The notes under the pieces: generated by a model
The model's input: only the letters and a program-made list of their open reading frames with translations
Told to the model about the DNA's origin: nothing
Database searches by the model: none
Made by a program: the position numbers and the translations under genes
In this document: positions 17,011 to 27,300 of the stretch, piece by piece
Layout of the letters: each line of letters opens with the position of its first letter
Position numbering within the stretch: the stretch's first letter is position 1
Assembly: GCA_023436305.1 (NCBI GenBank)
Contig: JAEZJQ010000029.1
Span: 23,910-87,909 of the forward strand
Origin: Bacillota bacterium
GTDB taxonomy: Bacteria; Bacillota; UBA4882; UBA8346
Direction of reading: 5' to 3'
DNA length: 64,000 nt

Positions 17011-18564
17011 TTATTTCCCCAGTGAAATTGCAAATATATGAATACTGGGGTAATCGGGAAGCTTTATGCTTTTAATCGGCTCACTATATTTAAAAAAGTA
17101 TGTTTTGGCAAACAAGTAACCGCTACAATTGGAAAGCACCTGTTTACCTTCTTTATTTTCAACAATGTTGCCCTTCCAGGCGATGGTCTCCCCAAATAAA
17201 GGGATTTTATCGATAAAGTTGGTCAATCCGATTGGGATTTCCTCATAGGTTCCCGATTGATAATTAACGATTGCTTTTTCGGAAAAGCTGCCGACCACGG
17301 AACATCCTAACAACATCATACTTTTATAACAGCCTTCATCGAGGTCGATTGTCTGCCCGGCGCAAGATATATTATCCTCATGATCGCATGCTACCAGCGG
17401 AAGATGGAATTCCATTCGGGAAACCCGCCATTTTTCCATAGTACAGCTCTCATTTCGCAACAGAAATTGTCCAACACCGCTTAAGTCCGCGCCACAAGTA
17501 TGATCCATCATCCCAAAACCTTTGTTGTTTACATAATTTTTCAAATCCACAAAGGTTATTTCCTTTATGTCATTATCAATGGCCGAAATGGATCGATTTT
17601 GCGGCAAGCCCATGGCAGGTGTTTTACCATTCCTTTGGGTAATATCCCGAAGCAGATTCGCCAATTCTGTTTCAAAATCGGCAATTTCCAGGAATTTATC
17701 GGCGAAATTCGCGTAAAACATTTTATCAGTCCGGCGTGAGTATAATGATTTCGTAAGCAGGTATTTAATAAGATGCCACTTGTTCGACAGTTCTACAAAT
17801 TTATCAATGATAGTAGGCAACCCTTGAATATCATAGAGCTCATGTAAATAATTCAGGGATCGCGAGAATAAATAACGGCCCCTTGCCGCTGTTTCAATTT
17901 TTTGCACGATATAGACTTCAAGAATATTATTTTTCCCTTGCATTTCAGCCAATAAGTCAAACGAATCACGCATATATCCGGCCAAATCCCGAATGGCATT
18001 AAACGTACCGGCTTCGTTCATTTGTTTTACTTTACTCGTGATGATTTCACACCAATTAAGCTCTTTTTTGTCTTCACTGATGGGTAAATAAGTGGCGCAA
18101 CGTTTCGGCTGCCATTTTCCGATATCCATTACTTTCACGCCGGAATAATTATAAAGATTATGCGTATCAATGTAATGCAATTGATTCGTATCTTCATCAA
18201 GCCCAATAATAACGATTGGGGGAACTTCATGGTTGTTCTCGGCCAATACATATAACGGAATTCCTTTTTCCAGTTCACTTCGTAATAAATGTAACGCGTT
18301 TTCATTTTTTTCATGCCAGGTAATTCGTATCCCATGGTATTTTTCCAACAGGTTTTCAATATTCCAATCTTTAATATAGTCGATATCAACGGCGAATCCG
18401 CTTGCTTTTCCAAAACTTGAATCCTTGGGCCGGAAATTAAATTTCCAGGCATCGATAAATACCATTTCATACCGGTGTTTTAAGGACGTTGCGACGATTG
18501 CCATGGCAGTTTCACAGCAAAACATGTCCTTCACTTTTACCAGTTCAACATTATTCAACAGCAT
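17011..18564 (-). CDS. BtrH-like (C39-fold) protein with C-terminal beta-rich domain
   Basis: The N-terminal ~170 residues resemble the BtrH N-terminal domain (papain/C39-like fold), with Cys in MFCCETAMAIVA near residue 15 and a GLDED...YIDTHN block near residue 125. In BtrH-type enzymes the Cys and a His eight residues before that Asp form the acyl-transfer site. Here that position is Pro (PPIVIIGLD), so classical catalysis is doubtful. A helical middle part and an apparently all-beta C-terminal domain ending IHIFAISLGK follow. The last part may be a jelly-roll/carbohydrate-binding module, but this is weak. It is a clear paralogue of the gene at 48441-50006. The ATG overlaps the upstream gene by 10 bases, and it is the last gene of the operon. 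Confidence 0.65.
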   Translation of the reverse strand: MLLNNVELVKVKDMFCCETAMAIVATSLKHRYEMVFIDAWKFNFRPKDSSFGKASGFAVDIDYIKDWNIENLLEKYHGIRITWHEKNENALHLLRSELEKGIPLYVLAENNHEVPPIVIIGLDEDTNQLHYIDTHNLYNYSGVKVMDIGKWQPKRCATYLPISEDKKELNWCEIITSKVKQMNEAGTFNAIRDLAGYMRDSFDLLAEMQGKNNILEVYIVQKIETAARGRYLFSRSLNYLHELYDIQGLPTIIDKFVELSNKWHLIKYLLTKSLYSRRTDKMFYANFADKFLEIADFETELANLLRDITQRNGKTPAMGLPQNRSISAIDNDIKEITFVDLKNYVNNKGFGMMDHTCGADLSGVGQFLLRNESCTMEKWRVSRMEFHLPLVACDHEDNISCAGQTIDLDEGCYKSMMLLGCSVVGSFSEKAIVNYQSGTYEEIPIGLTNFIDKIPLFGETIAWKGNIVENKEGKQVLSNCSGYLFAKTYFFKYSEPIKSIKLPDYPSIHIFAISLGK

Positions 18565-19568
18565 TCGAAAACACCCCGCATTTCTTGAAAGAACTTGGCG
18601 CTATAAACTTGTATCTCATGAATTAAACTCAATGTACTTTCTACTTTTAACTCTTTTTTTCGATAATTCGCCACCAAGTAACTGTTAATCAAATTATTGG
18701 TCAAACTGATGACTTTATTCGATAGTTCTCTTAAATAAGTTGTATCCGCGCTTCCGGCCACAAAATAATCGAGTAGTGTTCCAATCAATAATTCTTTCCC
18801 CCCCAAGATCCGGTAGAGGGAGCTGAGATTTTCCGTATCGGCCAATTCCCTTTTCTTATCTAAAATGTCGCGGATGATAATGATGTCATTTCCCGCTTGG
18901 TCGTTTTTCGCCAGGAAATCGAGCAGTTCAACGAGTATTTGTTTTAGCTTTGCCGGGGTAATTAGCTTTTGTTCATCGACTTTGTCGAACGTTGAAAAAA
19001 AACAATCCGCTTCCGGGCGGTTGGTATAAGTATCTTTAATGATGTTAAATAGGGTATAAAAATTGCCGAAATTAATTTTTTCGGAGTCGTAATTTTCGAT
19101 GATATGATCGCTGCCGGTAATGGAATATCTTTGCTTGTCTTTATCATAGCCATTGATTACGGTCAAATGGTTTGTATGTGTATTTAAATAATAAGGGGAA
19201 TAAAACAAATAGTATTCGTCAAGCCGGACGATGGCGCTCCCATAAATATCGATGCTTTCCGAGATAATATCATGAATAGTGGCGATATCGAATTTTATAA
19301 ACTTGCGATCGATCCCGAATATATCCAGATAGATCTCTTTTTCCAGGGACCACTCCTGCTGAAAATGGGTCACCATAAATCCGGCGATATCGAATCCATA
19401 ACGCGAGCCCAATAATAATTTAAAGTAATTAACCAATTCATGGTTTACATTGCCGAGCAATACCGCCAAACATCTGTCGAAACAATTCATCTGTCGCCAT
19501 GATAAATTACTGACGTATTTGATGATGTCTTTTTTATGGATTTCTTGGTTGTCCGAATTTTCTTTCAT
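18555..19568 (-). CDS. BtrH-like acyltransferase/C39-fold protein
   Basis: The 337-aa product has the BtrH-type Cys in MNCFDRCLAVLLGNV near residue 28 and the matching NHLTVINGYD block (His, then Asp) near residue 155, so the putative Cys/His/Asp site is complete. A helical C-terminal half of about 150 residues follows. In butirosin biosynthesis BtrH transfers a gamma-glutamyl-amino-hydroxybutyryl chain from the carrier protein BtrI to ribostamycin. Here the gene lies directly after a free-standing ACP gene (about 60 bases apart), copying that pairing. I infer that it moves an ACP-bound chain to an amine or hydroxyl acceptor, perhaps a sugar. A peptidase role is also possible. Confidence 0.6.
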   Translation of the reverse strand: MKENSDNQEIHKKDIIKYVSNLSWRQMNCFDRCLAVLLGNVNHELVNYFKLLLGSRYGFDIAGFMVTHFQQEWSLEKEIYLDIFGIDRKFIKFDIATIHDIISESIDIYGSAIVRLDEYYLFYSPYYLNTHTNHLTVINGYDKDKQRYSITGSDHIIENYDSEKINFGNFYTLFNIIKDTYTNRPEADCFFSTFDKVDEQKLITPAKLKQILVELLDFLAKNDQAGNDIIIIRDILDKKRELADTENLSSLYRILGGKELLIGTLLDYFVAGSADTTYLRELSNKVISLTNNLINSYLVANYRKKELKVESTLSLIHEIQVYSAKFFQEMRGVFECC

Positions 19569-19627
19569 TTTTTAAACCTACCACAACTTTTTAGTTTTCA
19601 ATCGATAATACGAGAATTTGGTCCAAT

Positions 19628-19888
19628 TCAGTGAGTTTGATTTACCTTGCTTTCAATGAATGATATTAAACTTCCCAAATTATTGTATTTATTCAGATAC
19701 AGATCCTCCTCGCCAAATTCAATACCGAATTCATTTTCCAATTCAACCGCCCACTTGATAAAATCCATGGAAGTTAAACCGAGATATATGAGATTATCTT
19801 CGAGTTTAATTCGTTCCAGTGGCTGTTCCATGTTTAAAAAACCTTTCAGTGATTTTTTCACCTTTGTTTCCACTTCAGTAACCATCAT
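19628..19888 (-). CDS. Free-standing acyl carrier protein
   Basis: The 86-aa acidic product has the carrier-protein fold signature NLIYLGLTSMDFIKWAVELE around residues 32-51. The Ser in LTSMDF (about residue 40) is the expected 4'-phosphopantetheine site; Thr replaces the usual Asp before it. FGIEFGEEDL follows, as in helix III of ACPs. GAGGAG lies 6 bases before the first of two ATG codons. It sits between the terminal PKS gene and a BtrH-like gene. It could carry the finished chain to the BtrH-like enzyme or deliver an extender or starter unit; the sequence does not decide. Confidence 0.85.
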   Translation of the reverse strand: MMVTEVETKVKKSLKGFLNMEQPLERIKLEDNLIYLGLTSMDFIKWAVELENEFGIEFGEEDLYLNKYNNLGSLISFIESKVNQTH

Positions 19889-19929
19889 ATCCGCTCCTCT
19901 TGTTTTTTCATTTTAGTATCGATATAGGG

Positions 19930-22900
19930 TTAAAATAAATCAAAAATCAAACCGGTATATTTGCATTCCAGCAAATAGATTTGTTCAAACCGGCCGCTGA
20001 TTTGTTGAAATTTGCCGGCATCATACATGGATAAATGGGAGTATTTTACGATCATATTCCGGATGGATGTCCACTGTTCAATGATAAGCTCCGTTATGTC
20101 ATGAATTTCGTGTTGATCCGTAAGTAGCTGCTCATTTTTATACTTTTCAACCTGTTTGGCGGCAATCATCCGGTTGATCCGGTATAATATATCCTCATGG
20201 TGGAGTTTAAAAGTGGTCTCATGATTCATTGTTTCCCTGATTTCGTGAATTATTCCTTTCAAGCATTGTAACCCGTAATATATATCCACCCTTTTATGAA
20301 GCATGTTCTTTTTATAGGCGGAAAAATACTTGTCTTTATCGATTAAGAAATCATCCTTGTTCGTAAGTTCGAATTCGTAATATGTAGGAAAGTCTTCCTC
20401 GGTTCGATAGTATTCGATAAAGCCCTTATATGAATTGAAAACATCCTGATAATGAATTTTACATTTTTGGTACGTTAAGTTTTCCCGATGATTATGCTCA
20501 ATAATATCGAAACATTGTTCATCATCATCATATCCATATATAAGGAGTGAATGCGCCCAATGAATTTTATGATAACAATCCGGCCGAATCGATTCGTGGA
20601 AGCAGTCAACCCATATGATAACCGGTTTATGACTTGAAATCGATCGCTTGATATCCGCTACCAGATTGCCAATATCATCCTCCTTGTCGATAAACAGACC
20701 CATATCATTCGCAATACAGTTAATCAGTTTTTGCTCCTGGCCGGTTATGGCAGATTGGATTTTGTTACCGGTTCCGTGCCTCTTGGTATAAATGGAAATT
20801 CCCATGAAATTTAATATCTGACGTAAATTATCACCGGGAAGGTATGAGATATCGGAGTTCATCCAATTTCGGTCCCGGTCGGAACCATAAGTAAGAATAT
20901 CATTGACTAAAAAGGGATACAGATTCCGGTCATAATGAAGGATTACCGGAAAGAGGGAATTATAAAAACAATGTTTGTAAAATACTTCGTTAAAGGGTTC
21001 GATATTATCCAACCGGACATTGCCCGGCCGGTAATTTTGGCCGGTATTTTCAACTTTCACATCCGGGGTTTGGGAAGGTCTTTCATGAAGAGACTGTTTG
21101 GGAAGCTCGCGGTTCATTCTTTTACTGTCGATATAAACCGCTAATTCTTTGATCGTGGGATACTCGTAAATATCCGCCATGGAAACGCCGATATTATTTT
21201 GCTCCATTTCCGCTTCCATTTTAACGGCAAACAGTGAATTGCCGCCCAAACCGGAAAAACTGTCATCGATACTGATTTCCTCTAATTGTAATAACCGGCC
21301 CCAGATCCGGCCGATGCTTTTTTCGGTTTCCGTATATTCTGCTTCCGAATCTCTGCCCTTTAATACAATATCCCATTCATCATCTGCCACTGGATTTTTT
21401 TCAGGCTCCAGTCCAGTGAGCGGATCGTTTTCCACGGTTAACCGCTCTACTTCCGAATCGGGGATTCTTTTTATGGTATAATTCTCGATTTCGGCAATCA
21501 CTTTTCCCGATAAATCGATGAGGGTGGCATTAATGGAAACTGTTTCCCGATTATCAGCCTGATTTTGGAGCCGGACATAACTGAAGAATTCTCCCGGCAG
21601 AGCATGGTTGATCGTTAGTTTTTGATAAAAAAAAGGCAAGTACACCCCTTCCCCGATCTTCCGGCTGATAAAATTCACCGCCTTATCCAATAATGCCGGA
21701 TGCAATGTATATTGTTTCAATTCATCCTGAAAGTCTTCCGGTAGTTGTAACCGTAAAACAGCTTCGCCCTCTCCGAAAAACACTTCCCCGGAGTTCGACC
21801 AATGGGGGCCAAATTGAAATACCCCCCCGAACTGATTGGGTTCCAGTTTCCCGGTTTCCTTATGACAAGCGGCTATTAATTCACTGATTTGATAAGAGGC
21901 GGAGGTCTCCATTCGTTTTTCCCAATCCGCACTCCGGATCTTCCCCTTGGAATGAATAACCCAAGTTTTACCCGGCGCCGGTTTGCTTCCAATGATAAAT
22001 TCATAAAAACCGTCTTCTTTCCGAATTACCGTTTGAACATCCATCGATTTCCCTTTTTTTACAACCAGGGGAGCAATGAACTCCACATCCTGGAGCACTA
22101 TCAGGGTATCCGTAAAATATTTCCGGCAGGTTTCGTACGCCATTTCCAAATAAACAGTAACGGGTAAAAGATGATTTTCTCCAATCCGATGGTCACTTAA
22201 AACCCAGTGGCGTTTTTCACTAAATTGGGTTAAATAAATATCTTGATTGATGATGTAATCGGTCAAACATCTATCCAATAGGGGATGATTTAATTCAGAG
22301 GTTGGCAACCCTTCGGTTTCGGCAATATTCGGTTTGGCCCAATATTTGATCCTTTCCAACGGATATACCGGTACACTCACTTTTATAAAGTCCCGGTCTT
22401 GATACAGGTCGTCCCAGACTATATCCGCCCCTTTAATATAAACCTGGCAAAGTTCTCCGGCAAAGTCCCGGGATATGCCCATATTGCCGGCGGTGTTTAA
22501 AAACTCTCTCAATTTTTGAGCCGCGCCGGCACTCAACTCCCGCTTTTCTTGCTCCGTTAATTCATTGGCGGCGCGATTCGGGGTTTTATAATCCGGCACG
22601 ATCCGGTATGTTCCGAAATAAATTCCCGGTTCACGGAGTTTATCATCATCAATGCGATTCAATGCTGCTATTTTTTGCTTTAACTCTTCCAAATTGGTCG
22701 CAATTAACGCGATTCTGAAATTATAATGGCCTCGGCCGGTATTCGCGGAGTAACAAATATTCCCAAAATCCGCTTCGGTAGCCTGATCTAAAAAACTATC
22801 ATACCTTTTGAGAAACTCTTTGAGGACATTTTTATTGCGTGCCGATACTGTCAATATACCGATCCGGTTTTGCGGCGGATTGGTTTCTTTTTTCGTAAGC

Positions 22901-24321
22901 GCCAGGGCTTCCTCCAATACGACATGGCAATTGGTCCCGCTGAAACCAAACGCGCTGATACCGGCCCTGCGAGGGGAACCATCCGTAGAATTCCATTCAC
23001 GGGGACAATCATTGACATACACCGGGCTATTCAAAAAGTTGATATAGGGATTTGGGGAGTTAAAATTGATACTGGGTGGAATTTTTTTATTCTTTAACGC
23101 CAAAATCACCTTGATAACCGATGCCATCCCGGAAGCCGCCACCAGGTGTCCAACATTGGTTTTGACGGAACCGATCCCGCAAAACTGCTTTTTGGTGGTG
23201 AATTCCTCAAAAGCGGATTGAATCCCTTTTATTTCAATGGGATCTCCCAAGTTGGTGCCCGTGCCGTGGGCTTCGATATACGATATGGTTTCCGGATCGA
23301 TTTTGGCGTCTTTCCAGGCTCTAATCATTAATTCTTTCTGTGCTTCCGCGTTCGGCGCTGTAATCCCATTGGAAGCACCATCGTTGTTGATTGCGCTTCC
23401 CTTGATTATGGCATAAATATGATCGTGATCGGCGACGGCTTTATCCAATGGTTTTAAGACGAGCACCCCGGCTCCTTCTCCCCAAACCGTGCCACTGGCA
23501 CCTTTATCAAAGGTTCTTACGCAATCATCGCTTGACTCCACCATTCCCATGGCGTTCTTTATACTCGGAAACAACCGGACATGAATACCGCCGGCAATAG
23601 CCACATCACATTCTCTATTTTTTAATGACCGGCATGCCTCATGGATGCCCACCAGTCCTGAGGAACAGGCCGTGTCAATCACCACGCTCGGGCCTTGAAA
23701 ATTATAGATATATGAGATACGGCTGGCTAAAATACCCGCCCAGGAACCGGTCAGGTGCATCTCATCCGGTTCGGTCACATATTGATACATCGTGGCGAAA
23801 GTGTGATCATCTCCCGCAAACACTCCAACTTTGGCGCCATATAATTTTGGGCCGCCGTAACCGGAATCTTCCATCGCTTCATAGGCCGTTTCCAAAAAAA
23901 TGCGCTGTAACGGATCCATAAATATCGCTTCCTTGGGGGCTATGTTGAAAAAGGCAGCGTCAAATTTATCAATCTCGTGTAAGTAACCGCCTTTTCCATA
24001 AAATCGATTGCCCTGGGCCTCATATTCCCGCGCATTACCGCCTAACATCCGGGCCATGAGCGACTTGTCGGATAAATCCCGGCAATCCTTGCTTCTTCCG
24101 GGGGGAAAATCATCGATACAGTTGATTTCATGGATTAAATTATCCCAAAATTCATCCGGATTGGCCGCTTTGGGAAACCTGCAGGCCATGCCGATAATGG
24201 CGATCTCACTTCCACTATTGGAAGCCAGGTCTTGCAGCTCTTTCAACATGGTTGTGGCATCGTCAAGTGATAACTGTTTGACGGCGACTTGATTGTAAAT
24301 ATATTTGGCAACAGTTTTCAA
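19930..24321 (-). CDS. AT-less PKS: KS-DH*-ACP with C-terminal BtrH-like domain
   Basis: Domain order in this 1463-aa protein is as follows. An N-terminal docking helix (about 1-30) precedes a KS (about 36-470) with the active Cys in VIDTACSSGL, EAHGTGTNLGDP and KTNVGHLVAASG. A KS-linker with no AT (no GHSxG) follows, then a DH-like fold (about 673-950). Its HxxxGxxxxP motif is altered (HRIGENHLLP), so it is probably inactive or has another role. An ACP (LGGNSLFAVK, Ser near 1030) precedes a C-terminal ~360-residue BtrH/C39-like domain. That domain has KHCFYNSLFPV near 1118 and AHSLLIYGYD near 1259, both Cys and His being present. No KR and no thioesterase are seen. The TTG start overlaps the previous stop (TTGA), with GAAGGGAG 9 bases upstream. 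It is likely the last assembly-line protein, with release through the BtrH-like domain (inference). Confidence 0.85.
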   Translation of the reverse strand: MKTVAKYIYNQVAVKQLSLDDATTMLKELQDLASNSGSEIAIIGMACRFPKAANPDEFWDNLIHEINCIDDFPPGRSKDCRDLSDKSLMARMLGGNAREYEAQGNRFYGKGGYLHEIDKFDAAFFNIAPKEAIFMDPLQRIFLETAYEAMEDSGYGGPKLYGAKVGVFAGDDHTFATMYQYVTEPDEMHLTGSWAGILASRISYIYNFQGPSVVIDTACSSGLVGIHEACRSLKNRECDVAIAGGIHVRLFPSIKNAMGMVESSDDCVRTFDKGASGTVWGEGAGVLVLKPLDKAVADHDHIYAIIKGSAINNDGASNGITAPNAEAQKELMIRAWKDAKIDPETISYIEAHGTGTNLGDPIEIKGIQSAFEEFTTKKQFCGIGSVKTNVGHLVAASGMASVIKVILALKNKKIPPSINFNSPNPYINFLNSPVYVNDCPREWNSTDGSPRRAGISAFGFSGTNCHVVLEEALALTKKETNPPQNRIGILTVSARNKNVLKEFLKRYDSFLDQATEADFGNICYSANTGRGHYNFRIALIATNLEELKQKIAALNRIDDDKLREPGIYFGTYRIVPDYKTPNRAANELTEQEKRELSAGAAQKLREFLNTAGNMGISRDFAGELCQVYIKGADIVWDDLYQDRDFIKVSVPVYPLERIKYWAKPNIAETEGLPTSELNHPLLDRCLTDYIINQDIYLTQFSEKRHWVLSDHRIGENHLLPVTVYLEMAYETCRKYFTDTLIVLQDVEFIAPLVVKKGKSMDVQTVIRKEDGFYEFIIGSKPAPGKTWVIHSKGKIRSADWEKRMETSASYQISELIAACHKETGKLEPNQFGGVFQFGPHWSNSGEVFFGEGEAVLRLQLPEDFQDELKQYTLHPALLDKAVNFISRKIGEGVYLPFFYQKLTINHALPGEFFSYVRLQNQADNRETVSINATLIDLSGKVIAEIENYTIKRIPDSEVERLTVENDPLTGLEPEKNPVADDEWDIVLKGRDSEAEYTETEKSIGRIWGRLLQLEEISIDDSFSGLGGNSLFAVKMEAEMEQNNIGVSMADIYEYPTIKELAVYIDSKRMNRELPKQSLHERPSQTPDVKVENTGQNYRPGNVRLDNIEPFNEVFYKHCFYNSLFPVILHYDRNLYPFLVNDILTYGSDRDRNWMNSDISYLPGDNLRQILNFMGISIYTKRHGTGNKIQSAITGQEQKLINCIANDMGLFIDKEDDIGNLVADIKRSISSHKPVIIWVDCFHESIRPDCYHKIHWAHSLLIYGYDDDEQCFDIIEHNHRENLTYQKCKIHYQDVFNSYKGFIEYYRTEEDFPTYYEFELTNKDDFLIDKDKYFSAYKKNMLHKRVDIYYGLQCLKGIIHEIRETMNHETTFKLHHEDILYRINRMIAAKQVEKYKNEQLLTDQHEIHDITELIIEQWTSIRNMIVKYSHLSMYDAGKFQQISGRFEQIYLLECKYTGLIFDLF

Positions 24322-27300
24322 ACTTGATCGCTCCCTTCTAACCTTTCGATCACAATCTCAATCGATTTGAGATAGGCCCGGATCAATTTTTCAACCTGCG
24401 TCTGTTTCAGTCTTTGTTTATTATAATGGCAAGTAAAACGAATCTCATCGCCGGTTATCGATTTTACATTCCACATCAAGTCATAATGGGCCAGGGGTTT
24501 GCGCGTCAAGTCATAACCATTGGCGAAAAACGGGATAATGCTATGCTTGTTTTTGGTGACTCGGGTTTTATTGAATTGTTGGATATCATAAATCGCGTCC
24601 TTGGAAATATTCATAAATTTTTGTTTTACCGCTTGAAAGAGATCCAGAAGGGCCGTAATCTCGCTTAGTTCGATCTTGAGCGGGAAAACGTGATTGGCAT
24701 CCGCTAATATCGTTTGTACCACAACGCTGGGCTGTTCGCTAATTTCCGCCAGTAAATAGCAGTAGGTTGCTAAGAGTATCTCCGGTATTCCAACACCAAT
24801 CCGGTCTGCGATATTTTTAAGTTTCGCCGGACGGGTACCGTCAATTTGAAATTTAAAGACCAGAGCCCCGCTTTCTTTACCCGCTGTCCCAAAATACTCC
24901 TCGGGAAAGGGGAGTTCCTCCAACTGAGTCATTGGCGCCGTTTGGCCGGTTTCAATGAACTGGGCCAGCCTTGCGATGGTGGGATAGGCAAAAATATCCG
25001 TGACATCAACTTTTCCGGAGTAAAGCCCGTTCAGACGATTATGCATTAAAACCACCAGGAGTGAATTTCCACCTAAATTAAAGAAATTATCTCGGGTACC
25101 CACCCGGTCGGTTTTTAACAACTCCTGCCAGACGGTCGCCAACTGTTTCTCAATTACGGTTTGAGGCGCCACATATTCCACTCCCGAATCAGGCGAATGC
25201 CGGTCCGCTTTGGGCAAAGCCTTGCGATCAATCTTGCCGCTCGGAGTCTGGGGAATCCGCTCCAGTTGGCTGAATGATGCCGGTATCATGTAATCCGGCA
25301 GACACTGCTCCATATACTCCCGTAATTCGGCTGCCGTGAGTTTCCGGCTGGCTACAAAATAAGCGTGGAGAGATTTCAATCCGTTATCGTCCGCCCTGTC
25401 GATCACGACCGCTCCTTGAATCGCTTCATGCTGTAATAACCGGTTTTCGATTTCTCCCAGTTCGATCCGGTAACCCCTGATCTTCACCTGGTAATCGATG
25501 CGCCCTAGAAACTCAATATTTCCGTTCTGCAGCCATCGGGCCGTATCTCCGGTCCGGTACATTCGTTCTCCGGGCCGGAATGGGTTCGGTACAAATTTCC
25601 CGGCGGTTAGTTCCGGCCGTTTCCAATAGCCCCTTGCCAGGCCATCCCCCGCGATACATAACTCTCCGATGACTCCCACCGGTTGAGGGTGATTATTCGA
25701 GTCAACAATATAAATTTGGGTATTGGCGATGGGCGTCCCGATATTTACGGCGGTTTCGGCCGTTAAGTCCTTGACCGTGGACCAGATGGTGGTTTCTGTG
25801 GGCCCATACATATTGTAAATTTTGGCCCGGGTCAATTTCCGGACTTCGTCCAATAAGTTTTCCGGTAATGCCTCACCGCCAATCATGATCTCGGTTAAGT
25901 TTTCAAAACAAGGCCGGTAACGTTCATCACTGAGCAGTAACTGTAAACGTGACGGCGTAATTTGCAGCATATCAATCCGGTTTTGGATGATTACCTCACT
26001 TAACAACTTGGGATCCAGTTGTTCCTTTTCGGAGGCGATGACAATCTTTAATCCCCCGGCCAGTGCTAGTAATGTTTCCAATCCGAAGATATCAAATGAA
26101 ATCGTGGTTAACGCCAGGATGGTTTTACCGGCGGCAAAATCGATCCGGCTCATGATCCCCCGGATAAAATTATGGACCGCCTGGTGTTCGATGATGACCC
26201 CTTTGGGGTGGCCGGTGGAACCGGAAGTATAGATAATATAAGCCGCATCCCGGGCGGTATTTTCCTTAGAAAGTCCTGCCCCATTGCCCCGGAAAACCCC
26301 GGGTTCGTTTAAATCCAGCATAATACCGCTAAATTGAACCTTTGCGGTTAGTTCACCCCGGGTTAACAGGATTTCGGTTTCACTATCCTCCAGCATATAC
26401 TTGATTCGTTCCCCGGGATATTCGGGATCGATGGGCAAGTATGCGCCACCGGCCTTCATGATGGCCATGATTCCGGTGATCATTTCCAGGGAGCGATTCA
26501 CCATGATGGCGACGGGCTTATTGGGTTTCACCCCATGCCCTTGGAGTACCCCGGCCAAGCGGCCTGCTTGTTCATTCAGTTCCCGGTAAGTCAATGTTTC
26601 ATTTTTAAATTGAAGAGCGATGGCCTCGGGAGTTCTAGCGGCCTGTTCTTCAAATAACTCATGAATCAGCTTTTCCGTCCGGTATTCCATCCGGGTGTCA
26701 TTGAACCTCTTGAGAATTTGCTCTTTCTCTTCCCGGGATAAAATCTCCAAATCTTTGAGCTGAATCGAAGGATTGGCGGTAACTGCCGTTAAAATATTGA
26801 TAAAATGCCTGGTTAATCGGATGATGGTTTCCTGTTTAAAGAGTTTGGTGCAATATTCCAAATTACATAAGATTTTTTGTTCCTCGGTTTCAATCGCTTC
26901 CAAAGCCAAATCAAACTTGGCAGCTTTATGGGTATACGGAAACGGAATAAACCGTAAACCCATAGATTCTCTGGCGACAATATCCATATTTTGCAAAACA
27001 AACATTACATCAAATATCGGGTTCCGGCTTAAATCCCTTCTCAGATTCAACTTATCAATCATGACTTCAAATTGGTACTCTTGGTTATCAAAAGCTTTTA
27101 AGGAGTTTTCCTTGACTTGGGCCAAAAATTCGGAAAAATTCTTATTTCCGGCCGGATAATTCCGCATTGCCAGGGTGTTGATAAATACTCCGATAATTTT
27201 CTCAAGACCCAGATGAGACCGCCCGGCCACCGGCGAGCCGATGATGATATCATCTTGCCCGGTATACTTGAATAAAAGAACATTATACGCCGCCAGTAAC

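Noticed and set aside
17011..18564. Calling the BtrH-like proteins peptidases of bacteriocin (C39) type
   Set aside because: No transporter, leader peptide or precursor gene is nearby; the ACP and PKS context fits acyl transfer better.
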